Source of the DNA: Alcanivoracaceae bacterium
GTDB lineage: Bacteria; Pseudomonadota; Gammaproteobacteria; Xanthomonadales; Marinicellaceae
Reading direction: 5' to 3'
Length of the DNA stretch: 64,000 bases
Assembly: GCA_016744455.1 (NCBI GenBank)
Contig: JADGEI010000004.1
Span: forward strand, 62,001 to 126,000
Shown here: piece after piece, positions 57,397 through 64,000 of the stretch
Layout: each line of letters begins with the position of its first letter
Position numbering within the stretch: the first letter of the stretch is position 1
Position numbers and translations under genes: made by a program
Notes under the pieces: generated by a model
What the model was told of the DNA's origin: nothing
Seen by the model: the letters and a program-made list of their open reading frames with translations, nothing else
The model's database searches: none

Positions 57397-58896
57397 TTAT
57401 CGTAAATTAATTGATAAATTTGGCGAATGACCTTCTGGTATATCACTTTCAAACCAACGTGATGTTACGGTTTTAGTTTCGGTATAAAACTTAACAGCTT
57501 GTTTACCATAGGCATGTTGATCTCCATAGAAAGATTTTCTCCATCCAGTAAATGAAAAGAAAGGTAATGGAACAGGAATTGGAATATTAACACCTACTTG
57601 CCCAACTTTGATCTCATGCTGAAATTTTCGTGCTGCTGCACCAGAATTTGTAAAGATTGAAGTTCCATTTCCATAAGGGTTATCATTTATCATCTTTATC
57701 GCATCTTCCAATGTTTCTGCATGCATTAAGCATAATACTGGTCCAAATATTTCATTTTCATATATCGACATATCTGTTGTTACATCGGTAAACAAAGTAG
57801 GGCCAACAAAGTTGCCATTCTCAAAACCTTCTACATGATAATTACGTCCATCCAATAGTAATGATGCTCCAGACTCCACACCTTCTGTAATTAATCCTTC
57901 TACGCGTGTTTTAGCTTGCTTATTAATTAATGGGCCATAGGCTGAATCTTTATTCTTCCAATAATTGGGTTTTAGCTTTTGCATTGCCAGTTTCAAATCG
58001 TTTTCCCACGATTTAGCTTCACCAACCATGACACAAACCGAAATTCCCATGCATCGCTGTCCCGCTGCGCCGCATGCCGCACCTACTATACCATTAATTG
58101 TTTGGCTTTTATTTGCATCAGGCATAACAACTAAGTGGTTTTTTGCACCCGTAAAAGCTTGCACTCTTTTTAGATTGTCAGTACCTGTTTTATAAATATG
58201 TTCACCTACTCCGACAGAACCAACAAAAGAAATAGCCTGAACATCATCGTGGTTTAATAATTGATTAACTTGATCCTTACCACCATGTACAACTTGGAGA
58301 ACATCACGTGGAAAGCCCGCTTCGTAAAACAAATCAGCAAGTATCATAGGTGTTTTTGGATCTTGTTCAGAAGGTTTTAAAACAAAGGTATTACCACACA
58401 CAACAGCTAATGGAAACATCCATAAAGGAATCATTGCAGGAAAATTGAATGGTGTTATTCCAACACAAACACCCAATGGCTGAATGATTGAGTAGGTATC
58501 AATACCATTGGCAACATTTTCAACGTATTCCCCCATCATCATGGAGGCAATGCCCGCTGCATGTTCTGCGACTTCAATACCTCGCCAAACATCGCCTTTG
58601 GCATCTTCAAATGTTTTCCCTGTTTCTTCAGCCAACACCTCAGCAATTGTGTCATGATTTTCCTTTAATAATTGTTGATACTTCAACACCATCCTAGCTC
58701 TCACTGGCACAGGTACATCTTTCCATGTTTCAAAGGCAGATTTTGCTGAGCTTACAGCCGTTTCAACTTCATTGTGAGTTGCCATAGGTACTTGGTATAA
58801 AACTTCTTGATTAGCAGGATTAGTTACATTCAGCCATTGATTTGACTGACTAACAATAGACTTTCCATCAATAAACATATTGATTTTTTCTAACAT
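57397..58896 (-). CDS. mmsA: Methylmalonate-semialdehyde dehydrogenase (CoA-acylating)
   Basis: 499 aa aldehyde dehydrogenase fold. [53 protein letters not shown] with the catalytic Cys, and the MmsA-typical end [20 protein letters not shown]. It oxidises methylmalonate semialdehyde to propionyl-CoA. A strong ribosome-binding site (AAGGGG) precedes the ATG by 6 nt. First gene of the valine unit; mmsB is not in the window. Confidence 0.95.
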   Translation of the reverse strand: MLEKINMFIDGKSIVSQSNQWLNVTNPANQEVLYQVPMATHNEVETAVSSAKSAFETWKDVPVPVRARMVLKYQQLLKENHDTIAEVLAEETGKTFEDAKGDVWRGIEVAEHAAGIASMMMGEYVENVANGIDTYSIIQPLGVCVGITPFNFPAMIPLWMFPLAVVCGNTFVLKPSEQDPKTPMILADLFYEAGFPRDVLQVVHGGKDQVNQLLNHDDVQAISFVGSVGVGEHIYKTGTDNLKRVQAFTGAKNHLVVMPDANKSQTINGIVGAACGAAGQRCMGISVCVMVGEAKSWENDLKLAMQKLKPNYWKNKDSAYGPLINKQAKTRVEGLITEGVESGASLLLDGRNYHVEGFENGNFVGPTLFTDVTTDMSIYENEIFGPVLCLMHAETLEDAIKMINDNPYGNGTSIFTNSGAAARKFQHEIKVGQVGVNIPIPVPLPFFSFTGWRKSFYGDQHAYGKQAVKFYTETKTVTSRWFESDIPEGHSPNLSINLR

Positions 58897-58932
58897 AAGT
58901 GTCCCCTTATATTTGTTGATTTTGGATTGAGG

Positions 58933-58989
58933 CCAAGAAACTATCGTGACTCTTGGTATCAGCTTGAAAATTTGCGATATATTATACCA
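58933..58989 (-). promoter_or_regulatory. mmsA promoter with extended -10 and leader dyad
   Basis: Minus strand TGGTATAAT (58989-58981) is an extended -10. Some 25 nt downstream, in the leader, CCAAGA-N12-TCTTGG (58956-58933) is a dyad that may be an operator or hairpin. Confidence 0.45.
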
Positions 58990-59051
58990 CTATATGAAAG
59001 ACTTTTCTAAACCAAATAAATCTCATTCAGACTAAATATATTTATCCATGC

Positions 59052-59081
59052 CATAAAAAAAGGTCATGTGAAAATGACCTT
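59052..59081 (-). terminator. Terminator after zapG
   Basis: Perfect 8-bp stem AAGGTCAT/ATGACCTT with a 6-nt loop. On the minus strand it is followed by a T-run, 35 bp after the zapG stop. It may also work in reverse (AATTTTT). Confidence 0.85.
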
Positions 59082-59116
59082 AATTTTTATTTGTGATTTT
59101 AATTGTTACTTAAAAC

Positions 59117-59692
59117 TCATTCAACATCGTCTTTTTTAGTTTCAATCTCAATTTCTTCAACTAACTCTTTAAACTCTTTTTCATTTGCTTCATTATCAAT
59201 TTTCTTTTTTGTGTTATCTTCTCTTAACTTAACATCTTCTTCATCACTTGTACTTTCTGAAGTAAAATCCTGAGTTTTATTATCAGTTTCGTTAAGGTGA
59301 TCTTCGCTATCTGGATGATTATCAGATGACTTGACTGCATCAAGGTTTTTATTGTTTTCTTTTTTTTCTTCTGTTAAAAAACCTAAGACAACATGGTTAT
59401 CTTTACGCTTGATAATCTGTTCCTCTACTTGCTCTTCTGTAAGTAACTCCCTAGCAGACTTACCTAAATGATCGAAAACTTTTTTGTAACTATTGGTTAA
59501 TTCATCAACCAAGTCAGCTGTCTGTTCAAAATGTTGTACTACATCCTGTTGGTACGAACTTAATTTGTTTTCTACTTCAGAAATACTTTTATTTGATTTT
59601 CTACTCTTAGCAGAAGCAAAGTACATAATTAATGCACCCAACACCAAGCCAAATAAACATGCTGATATTAGATAGAATAATTGATCTGTCAT
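59117..59692 (-). CDS. zapG: ZapG/YhcB family envelope-division protein (DUF1043)
   Basis: 191 aa. One N-terminal membrane helix (LFYLISACLFGLVLGALIMYF), then a coiled coil with SSYQQDVVQHFEQTADLVDELTNSYKKVFDHL, the conserved core of the DUF1043/YhcB family. The C-terminal ~80 residues are acidic and low-complexity, which varies between species. The family links cell division and envelope growth. Ribosome-binding site AGGAAACAG before the ATG; strong terminator downstream. Confidence 0.85.
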   Translation of the reverse strand: MTDQLFYLISACLFGLVLGALIMYFASAKSRKSNKSISEVENKLSSYQQDVVQHFEQTADLVDELTNSYKKVFDHLGKSARELLTEEQVEEQIIKRKDNHVVLGFLTEEKKENNKNLDAVKSSDNHPDSEDHLNETDNKTQDFTSESTSDEEDVKLREDNTKKKIDNEANEKEFKELVEEIEIETKKDDVE

Positions 59693-59712
59693 AAACTGTT
59701 TCCTAATTAATT

Positions 59713-59749
59713 TTTAACGGTGGCTTATTATAATAGAGCCACCGTTAAA
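59713..59749. other. Intergenic hairpin (13-bp perfect stem)
   Basis: TTTAACGGTGGCT-N11-AGCCACCGTTAAA, between the YdcH-like gene and zapG. Neither strand has a T-run right after the GC-rich stem (only the paired AAA/TTT ends), so termination is possible but unproven. It may instead stabilise the upstream mRNA. Confidence 0.6.
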
Positions 59750-59764
59750 TTTATGTTTTAAAAT

Positions 59765-60079
59765 CTATTTTTTGTTCGTTTTTTCTTTCTTTTTTAGTCT
59801 TTTCTTTTCTTTCTTGATAAGTTTCTTATTTTCTTTTCTCTTGTATTTTAAAATCATAAAATACATTTCATCCTTATAAAACAACCTTTTTTTCTTAAGC
59901 TGATCCACATAACTATCACGTGGCGTCTCGATACCTTGTTGAATTCTCATCAACTCATCATCCACTTCATCATATTCATCAAAAAATCGTGCAAAGTGAT
60001 TGTTGTTCATTTTTAAAAACCGAATTTCTCGTTCAAACTCCGGAAACTCATGGTGCAAGTCGTGCTTTTCTCCTATCAT
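59765..60079 (-). CDS. YdcH-like protein (DUF465) with Lys-rich tail
   Basis: 104 aa. The first ~75 residues fit DUF465: HHEFPEFEREIRFLKMNNNHFARFFDEYDEVDDELMRIQ, then LKKKRLFYKDEMYFMI. The family is normally about 70-80 aa. Here an extra C-terminal stretch of about 27 residues is almost only Lys/Glu/Asn (ENKKLIKKEKKRLKKKEK), a basic tail that could bind nucleic acid. An extended -10 (TGTTATAAT on the minus strand, 60121-60113) precedes it. Function of the family is not established. Confidence 0.78.
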   Translation of the reverse strand: MIGEKHDLHHEFPEFEREIRFLKMNNNHFARFFDEYDEVDDELMRIQQGIETPRDSYVDQLKKKRLFYKDEMYFMILKYKRKENKKLIKKEKKRLKKKEKTNKK

Positions 60080-60130
60080 AATATATAACCTCGTTTTATT
60101 TGTGACAACTTCATTATAACACTATAGGTT

Positions 60131-60448
60131 TTAACATCGTTGATTTGTGTCAATTTCTTGAACTAATAGCCATGGCACAACAGCAATAGCTAACAATTGT
60201 GTATCTCCTTGACTCCATTTTTTTGCGTAATCATCATAAACACGAATGACCTTGCCTTCTGCCATTAATTGTTGCAATTTGTCAGTAGCATTGTCTTGAA
60301 AAATAAGGGCTACATTAATAATATCTAAACTATCATCAATCAATATCATAGCCCCTTTAGCAAAAAAACGTTCTATTTCTTTATAATAAATAGGTGCACA
60401 TTCTTGCTGCATATCTTGATAAGTTTTTACAATAAATTCTTTGTTCAT
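60131..60448 (-). CDS. DUF2288 domain protein
   Basis: 105 aa. The pattern YKEIERFFAKGAMILIDDSLDIINVA followed by KWSQGDTQLLAIAVVPWLLVQEI matches the DUF2288 pattern (a short N-terminal helix pair, an acidic centre and the PWxLVQ end). Function unknown. Its ATG overlaps the rlmKL stop by 4 nt, so it is co-translated with the methyltransferase. Confidence 0.75.
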   Translation of the reverse strand: MNKEFIVKTYQDMQQECAPIYYKEIERFFAKGAMILIDDSLDIINVALIFQDNATDKLQQLMAEGKVIRVYDDYAKKWSQGDTQLLAIAVVPWLLVQEIDTNQRC

Positions 60449-62580
60449 ATTGCTTTCAATTTAAAACATACACGCTTAATCTTGCTTTTTACAAAATCTG
60501 GAGAGATGCTTTTCTGGGTAATATCTTGAATTTCAAAATAACCATTCAATTCTTCATCCAGAATAAATTTACGGTAATTGTTTGAAAAAATAATTTCACC
60601 ACTTTCATTTAACAATCTTTTACAGGATAAAAGCAATTGTTTATGATCACGCTGAACATCCCAGTCAGTTTCTCTTGAATGCGAATTTGAATAGGTCGGT
60701 GGATCAATAAATATTAAATCAAATTTATGGCTACATTGACTTATATATTCCAACACATCACTACGAATAAGTTTGTTGTTGAAAACATTCATGCGATTAA
60801 TTTTGAAATTTTCTTTTGCCCAATTTAGGTACGTCTTTGAAGAATCAACACTGATAGTGTTGTTTGAGCCTCCAAGGGCTGCAGCTACTGTGATACTTCC
60901 AGTATAACTAAATAGGTTTAACACAGATTTCCCTTTTGAGTTTTCTTGTATATAGCTTCTTACCCAACGGTGATCCAAAAACAACCCTGTGTCTAAGTAC
61001 TTTTCTAAATTGACTAAATATTTTCGGCCATTTTCATGAATAACTAAATCACTTCCATCGACTTGTTTATTTTCGTATTGAAAATTACTCGCTTGCTTTT
61101 GCCTTGTTTTTATATGGACGTTTGCACTCTTAATGTTTAATGCCACTTGTGCTCCCAAAATAGCGTCTTCTAATCTCTTTTTTGTTTTTTTCTCTGGAAT
61201 TGATTTTGGTGCTTGGTACTCTTGAATATTAATGTGATTATTATATACATCAATTGCTACAGCATATTCAGGAATATCTGCATCATAAATACGATAAGCA
61301 TTTATGCTGTTGTTTTTAATCCATTTTTTTAACTTGACTTGATTCTTTTTTATTCGATTCACCACCATTTGAGAAGTTGCTGGTACCGCATGTTGTTGCC
61401 CTTCAGGTGTATTTAATTTAGTCGTATTTTCAACGTTGAAAGCAATTAACGTTATGGCTAAATTCCCATTGTAAAACTGCCATGTTTTGCTCGCTCGAAA
61501 CCCCAACAAAAACCCTTGATCTTTAGAATAAGTCATTATTGCGGCTTTAGAACCTATTGCCTTTGTAGATAACCAATGGCCTAGTTGTTTCCATGTGGAA
61601 TCAACATTTTTCTTTAACCTAACACCGTACGGTGGATTACAAACAATGAGATTATTCTTGGCAGGAATAGCAAAATTGTCAAATGTTTTTAGTTGGCATT
61701 GAATCACATCCTCGGCATTCAACTGGAAAGCATGTTCCTCAGTAATTTTAACAGAGTTTTTATGATGATCTGCACCGATGATTTGACCCTTAAAAGTTTC
61801 TATGCCTGCAATCATTCGAGTCTTGGCTTCGTACATTAATTCATTCCATTTATCTTGACTAAAATACTGCCAAGTATCAACCGAATAACGTGGATTTGTC
61901 AGTCCTGGTGCAATATCACAAGCCATAAGATAACCTTCGGTTAAAAATGTACCTGACCCACACATAGGATCGATTAAATTATAGCCTTGTTTTGATAGTT
62001 CTGACCAATTAGCTCGAACTAAAATGGCTGCAGCCAAGTTTTCTTTTAATGGTGCTGCTGTTAAAGTTTGTCGATACCCCCTTAAATGCAATGAACGGCC
62101 TGAAATATCTTGGTAAACCAAAATTTGATTATTTTTCAAGACAACACTTACCGACAAATCCGCTTTACTTTTAACTATATCAGGTCTAGTTTCACTTGTT
62201 TCTCTAATTTTGTCGCAGATAGCGTCTTTTACAACTTGTGATGAATATTGTGTGTTTCGAAGCTCCTTATTAGTCCCTTTAAAATTAATCGCAAGAGTCT
62301 GTGGTATTAAATTGACTTGATTTAACCAATCCGTTTGATAGATAGCATTGTAGAGGTCCTCAGAATCATTTATTTTTATTTCATTAACCAGAACCAAAAT
62401 ACGATTGGCTAAACGCGACCACAACAAAGAGCGCATAAACACTTCAGCAGTGGCCTGAAATACAACTCCTGAGAGTTTTTCCGCAACATCTATTGCTCCC
62501 AATGAAATAAGCTCATCTTTTAATAAGAGCTCTAAATGCTTTGGGCAACTGGCATATCCTTGATGTGTAATATTATTCAT
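60445..62580 (-). CDS. rlmL: Bifunctional 23S rRNA methyltransferase RlmKL
   Basis: 711 aa (E. coli 702). N-terminal THUMP-containing RlmL half: CPKHLELLLKDELISLGA, PMCGSGTFLTEG (SAM site) and IVCNPPYGVRL (catalytic NPPY) for m2G2445. The C-terminal RlmK half has VLNLFSYTGSITVAAALGG and FDLIFIDPPTYSNS for m7G2069. The two activities are fused as in other gammaproteobacteria. Confidence 0.96.
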   Translation of the reverse strand: MNNITHQGYASCPKHLELLLKDELISLGAIDVAEKLSGVVFQATAEVFMRSLLWSRLANRILVLVNEIKINDSEDLYNAIYQTDWLNQVNLIPQTLAINFKGTNKELRNTQYSSQVVKDAICDKIRETSETRPDIVKSKADLSVSVVLKNNQILVYQDISGRSLHLRGYRQTLTAAPLKENLAAAILVRANWSELSKQGYNLIDPMCGSGTFLTEGYLMACDIAPGLTNPRYSVDTWQYFSQDKWNELMYEAKTRMIAGIETFKGQIIGADHHKNSVKITEEHAFQLNAEDVIQCQLKTFDNFAIPAKNNLIVCNPPYGVRLKKNVDSTWKQLGHWLSTKAIGSKAAIMTYSKDQGFLLGFRASKTWQFYNGNLAITLIAFNVENTTKLNTPEGQQHAVPATSQMVVNRIKKNQVKLKKWIKNNSINAYRIYDADIPEYAVAIDVYNNHINIQEYQAPKSIPEKKTKKRLEDAILGAQVALNIKSANVHIKTRQKQASNFQYENKQVDGSDLVIHENGRKYLVNLEKYLDTGLFLDHRWVRSYIQENSKGKSVLNLFSYTGSITVAAALGGSNNTISVDSSKTYLNWAKENFKINRMNVFNNKLIRSDVLEYISQCSHKFDLIFIDPPTYSNSHSRETDWDVQRDHKQLLLSCKRLLNESGEIIFSNNYRKFILDEELNGYFEIQDITQKSISPDFVKSKIKRVCFKLKAI

Positions 62581-62616
62581 TTACTTGGTATCTAATATCT
62601 AATACATAATTGGGTA

Positions 62617-63075
62617 TTATATAACCGTTCTAATTAAATCACTATCAAAACCCCTTTGATATAAGTAGTTTTGACGTTTGGTTTTTTCTTTGAAGTCTGT
62701 TATGGCAATGCCTTTAAATTTTTTAAAATAAACAGTTTTAATAACATCATCAAAATCCAAATCATCTTGAACCAATGTTTCTTCGGCCATTGTCGCATCT
62801 ATACCTCTATGTTTAAGTTCATGAAAAATTTTTATAGGACCAAATCCTTTACGTGCCCTACTTCGCCAGTAGATTTCAGCAAATCGCCTATCATTAAGGT
62901 AATTGTCTTTTAAGCATTCTTCAACAACTATTTCTATACTGTCGGCCTGATATTCTTTGCGAGTAAGTTTATCAGTAATCTCTTTTATAGAATGTTCTCG
63001 CATACATAAAGAAGCCAAAGCGGATGCTCTGGCTTTTTCAAGGTCGGTGCGTAAGCTAAATTTAGCTTTTTTCAT
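62617..63075 (-). CDS. recX: RecX, RecA regulator
   Basis: 152 aa. Helical repeats with [54 protein letters not shown] and the C-terminal [20 protein letters not shown], all typical. RecX caps or destabilises RecA filaments. It overlaps the recA stop by 14 nt, so its translation depends on recA. Confidence 0.94.
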   Translation of the reverse strand: MKKAKFSLRTDLEKARASALASLCMREHSIKEITDKLTRKEYQADSIEIVVEECLKDNYLNDRRFAEIYWRSRARKGFGPIKIFHELKHRGIDATMAEETLVQDDLDFDDVIKTVYFKKFKGIAITDFKEKTKRQNYLYQRGFDSDLIRTVI

Positions 63076-64000
63076 CTTCGTCTATCAATTGAGGCATCAA
63101 TATTTCACGTAATTTCAGATCAATTTCTTGTGCCGTCTCAGGGTGTTCATGCATATACATTTTTGCATTCTCCTTTCCTTGACCAATACGCGTGTCTCCG
63201 TAAGAATACCAAGAACCTGATTTATTAACTATATTATGAGCCACACCAAGGTCTATGATTTCACCTAAACGAGATATGCCTTGCCCATAAATAATTTCAA
63301 ATTGCACTTGTTTAAACGGTGGTGCCATTTTATTTTTAACCACTTTAACTCGTGTTTCATTACCTAAAATTTCATCGCCTTTTTTAATTGCGCCAATTCG
63401 ACGAATATCCAATCGTACCGACGAATAAAATTTTAATGCATTGCCTCCAGTAGTAGTTTCTGGAGAGCCAAACATAACACCAATCTTCATACGGATTTGA
63501 TTAATAAAGATAACCATACAGTTAGTTCGTTTGATGTTACCCGTTAACTTTCTTAGAGCTTGTGACATTAAACGCGCTTGCAAGCCCATATGAGAGTCTC
63601 CCATGTCGCCTTCAATCTCAGCACGAGGAGTTAAAGCTGCGACTGAATCAATAACCACTAAATCCACAGCTCCTGAACGTACTAACATATCGGTAATTTC
63701 TAAAGCCTGTTCCCCTGTATCTGGTTGTGATATCAATAATTCATTGATATCTACACCTAGTTTTTCGGCATATTGTGGGTCTAACGCATGTTCTGCGTCA
63801 ACAAAAGCAGCTGTACCACCAGCTTTTTGACATTCTGCAATTGCATGCAGCGTTAATGTGGTTTTACCACTTGACTCAGGGCCATATATTTCTATCACCC
63901 TGCCTTTTGGCAACCCACCAATACCTAGCGCCGAGTCCAAACCAATTGATCCAGTTGAGTATACCTCACCTACTAAAGTGGTTTGATCACCTAATCGCAT
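63062..64000 (-). CDS. recA: RecA recombinase (5' end outside window)
   Basis: The last 312 codons are present. The Met at the window edge (MRLGD) is internal; RecA normally has about 35-40 residues before it, so the true start and any LexA site lie beyond 64000. Walker [17 protein letters not shown], Walker [21 protein letters not shown], loop L1 [20 protein letters not shown], loop L2 [23 protein letters not shown]. It is the strand-exchange and SOS co-protease protein. Confidence 0.98.
   Translation of the reverse strand: MRLGDQTTLVGEVYSTGSIGLDSALGIGGLPKGRVIEIYGPESSGKTTLTLHAIAECQKAGGTAAFVDAEHALDPQYAEKLGVDINELLISQPDTGEQALEITDMLVRSGAVDLVVIDSVAALTPRAEIEGDMGDSHMGLQARLMSQALRKLTGNIKRTNCMVIFINQIRMKIGVMFGSPETTTGGNALKFYSSVRLDIRRIGAIKKGDEILGNETRVKVVKNKMAPPFKQVQFEIIYGQGISRLGEIIDLGVAHNIVNKSGSWYSYGDTRIGQGKENAKMYMHEHPETAQEIDLKLREILMPQLIDEDEKS

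Noticed and set aside
59713-59749. Classical terminator call for the 13-bp hairpin before zapG
   Set aside because: Stem is perfect but neither side has a T-run beyond the paired ends; kept as an unassigned hairpin.
1-64000. CRISPR array or cas genes
   Set aside because: No regularly spaced short repeats with unique spacers were seen; the only direct repeats are the two 96-97 bp copies at 18.1-18.4 kb.

Overview
The window is a low-GC (roughly one-third G+C by eye), gene-dense stretch of a gammaproteobacterial chromosome, probably from a free-living aerobic heterotroph. The clues are a complete 14-gene NADH:quinone oxidoreductase (nuoA-N) operon preceded by tRNA-Leu(GAG), secG and tpiA, recA-recX, RlmKL, a ZapG/YhcB protein, YbiT-type ABC-F, RecB/RecD and type II secretion pseudopilins. 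Valine/leucine catabolism genes and a secreted M14 carboxypeptidase with C-terminal tandem modules point to growth on peptides. A marine Marinicella-like relative is my guess, not something shown here.

Layout. 1-1046: 3' part of a ybiT-like ABC-F gene. 1488-17681 (all minus strand): a DNA-processing and defence block, read as sbcD > sbcC > a three-gene ABC-3C conflict system (Cap4/DUF4297-like nuclease effector, middle component, zinc-hook ABC ATPase) > a 1923-aa DUF4011/SF1 helicase/Vsr-like nuclease/DUF3320 protein > a NYN-LOTUS RNase-like gene whose LOTUS domain is cut off by an in-frame TAA. The ABC-3C effector starts 3 bp after the sbcC stop, so the defence genes appear to ride on the sbcDC transcript. 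17682-18649: a spacer with a REP-like palindrome, two 96-97 bp direct repeats at 129-bp period just downstream of tRNA-Glu, then tRNA-Glu(TTC) and tRNA-Ala(GGC) behind one strong sigma70-like promoter. 18650-23408: recD and recB, with no recC in the window. 23409-23773: a non-coding element with interleaved inverted repeats.

23774-28556 (minus): an operon of a lipoprotein, gspG-H-I-J-K, an unlisted 43-aa membrane protein and a heptosyltransferase-family gene. 28580-29308 (plus): rsmE, divergent from the lipoprotein with only 23 bp between start codons. 29462-43833 (minus): nuoA to nuoN. 43982-45597: tRNA-Leu, secG, tpiA. 45699-49324: an M14 carboxypeptidase and a translationally coupled secreted partner. 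49984-52369 (plus): a GT39-like membrane glycosyltransferase and a GT2 partner. 52537-58896 (minus): branched-chain amino acid catabolism (mmsA, isobutyryl-CoA dehydrogenase, HIBYL-CoA hydrolase; leucine dehydrogenase, isovaleryl-CoA dehydrogenase). 59117-64000 (minus): zapG/yhcB, a YdcH-like protein, a DUF2288 protein, rlmKL, recX and the 5'-truncated recA.

The most interesting parts are the ABC-3C system inside the sbcDC operon next to a second defence candidate (DUF4011-helicase-nuclease), the interrupted NYN-LOTUS gene, the tandem repeats behind tRNA-Glu, and a recurring TATAAT-N7/8-ATG arrangement without Shine-Dalgarno (recB, rsmE, the lipoprotein, the GT39 gene) that suggests leaderless mRNAs.
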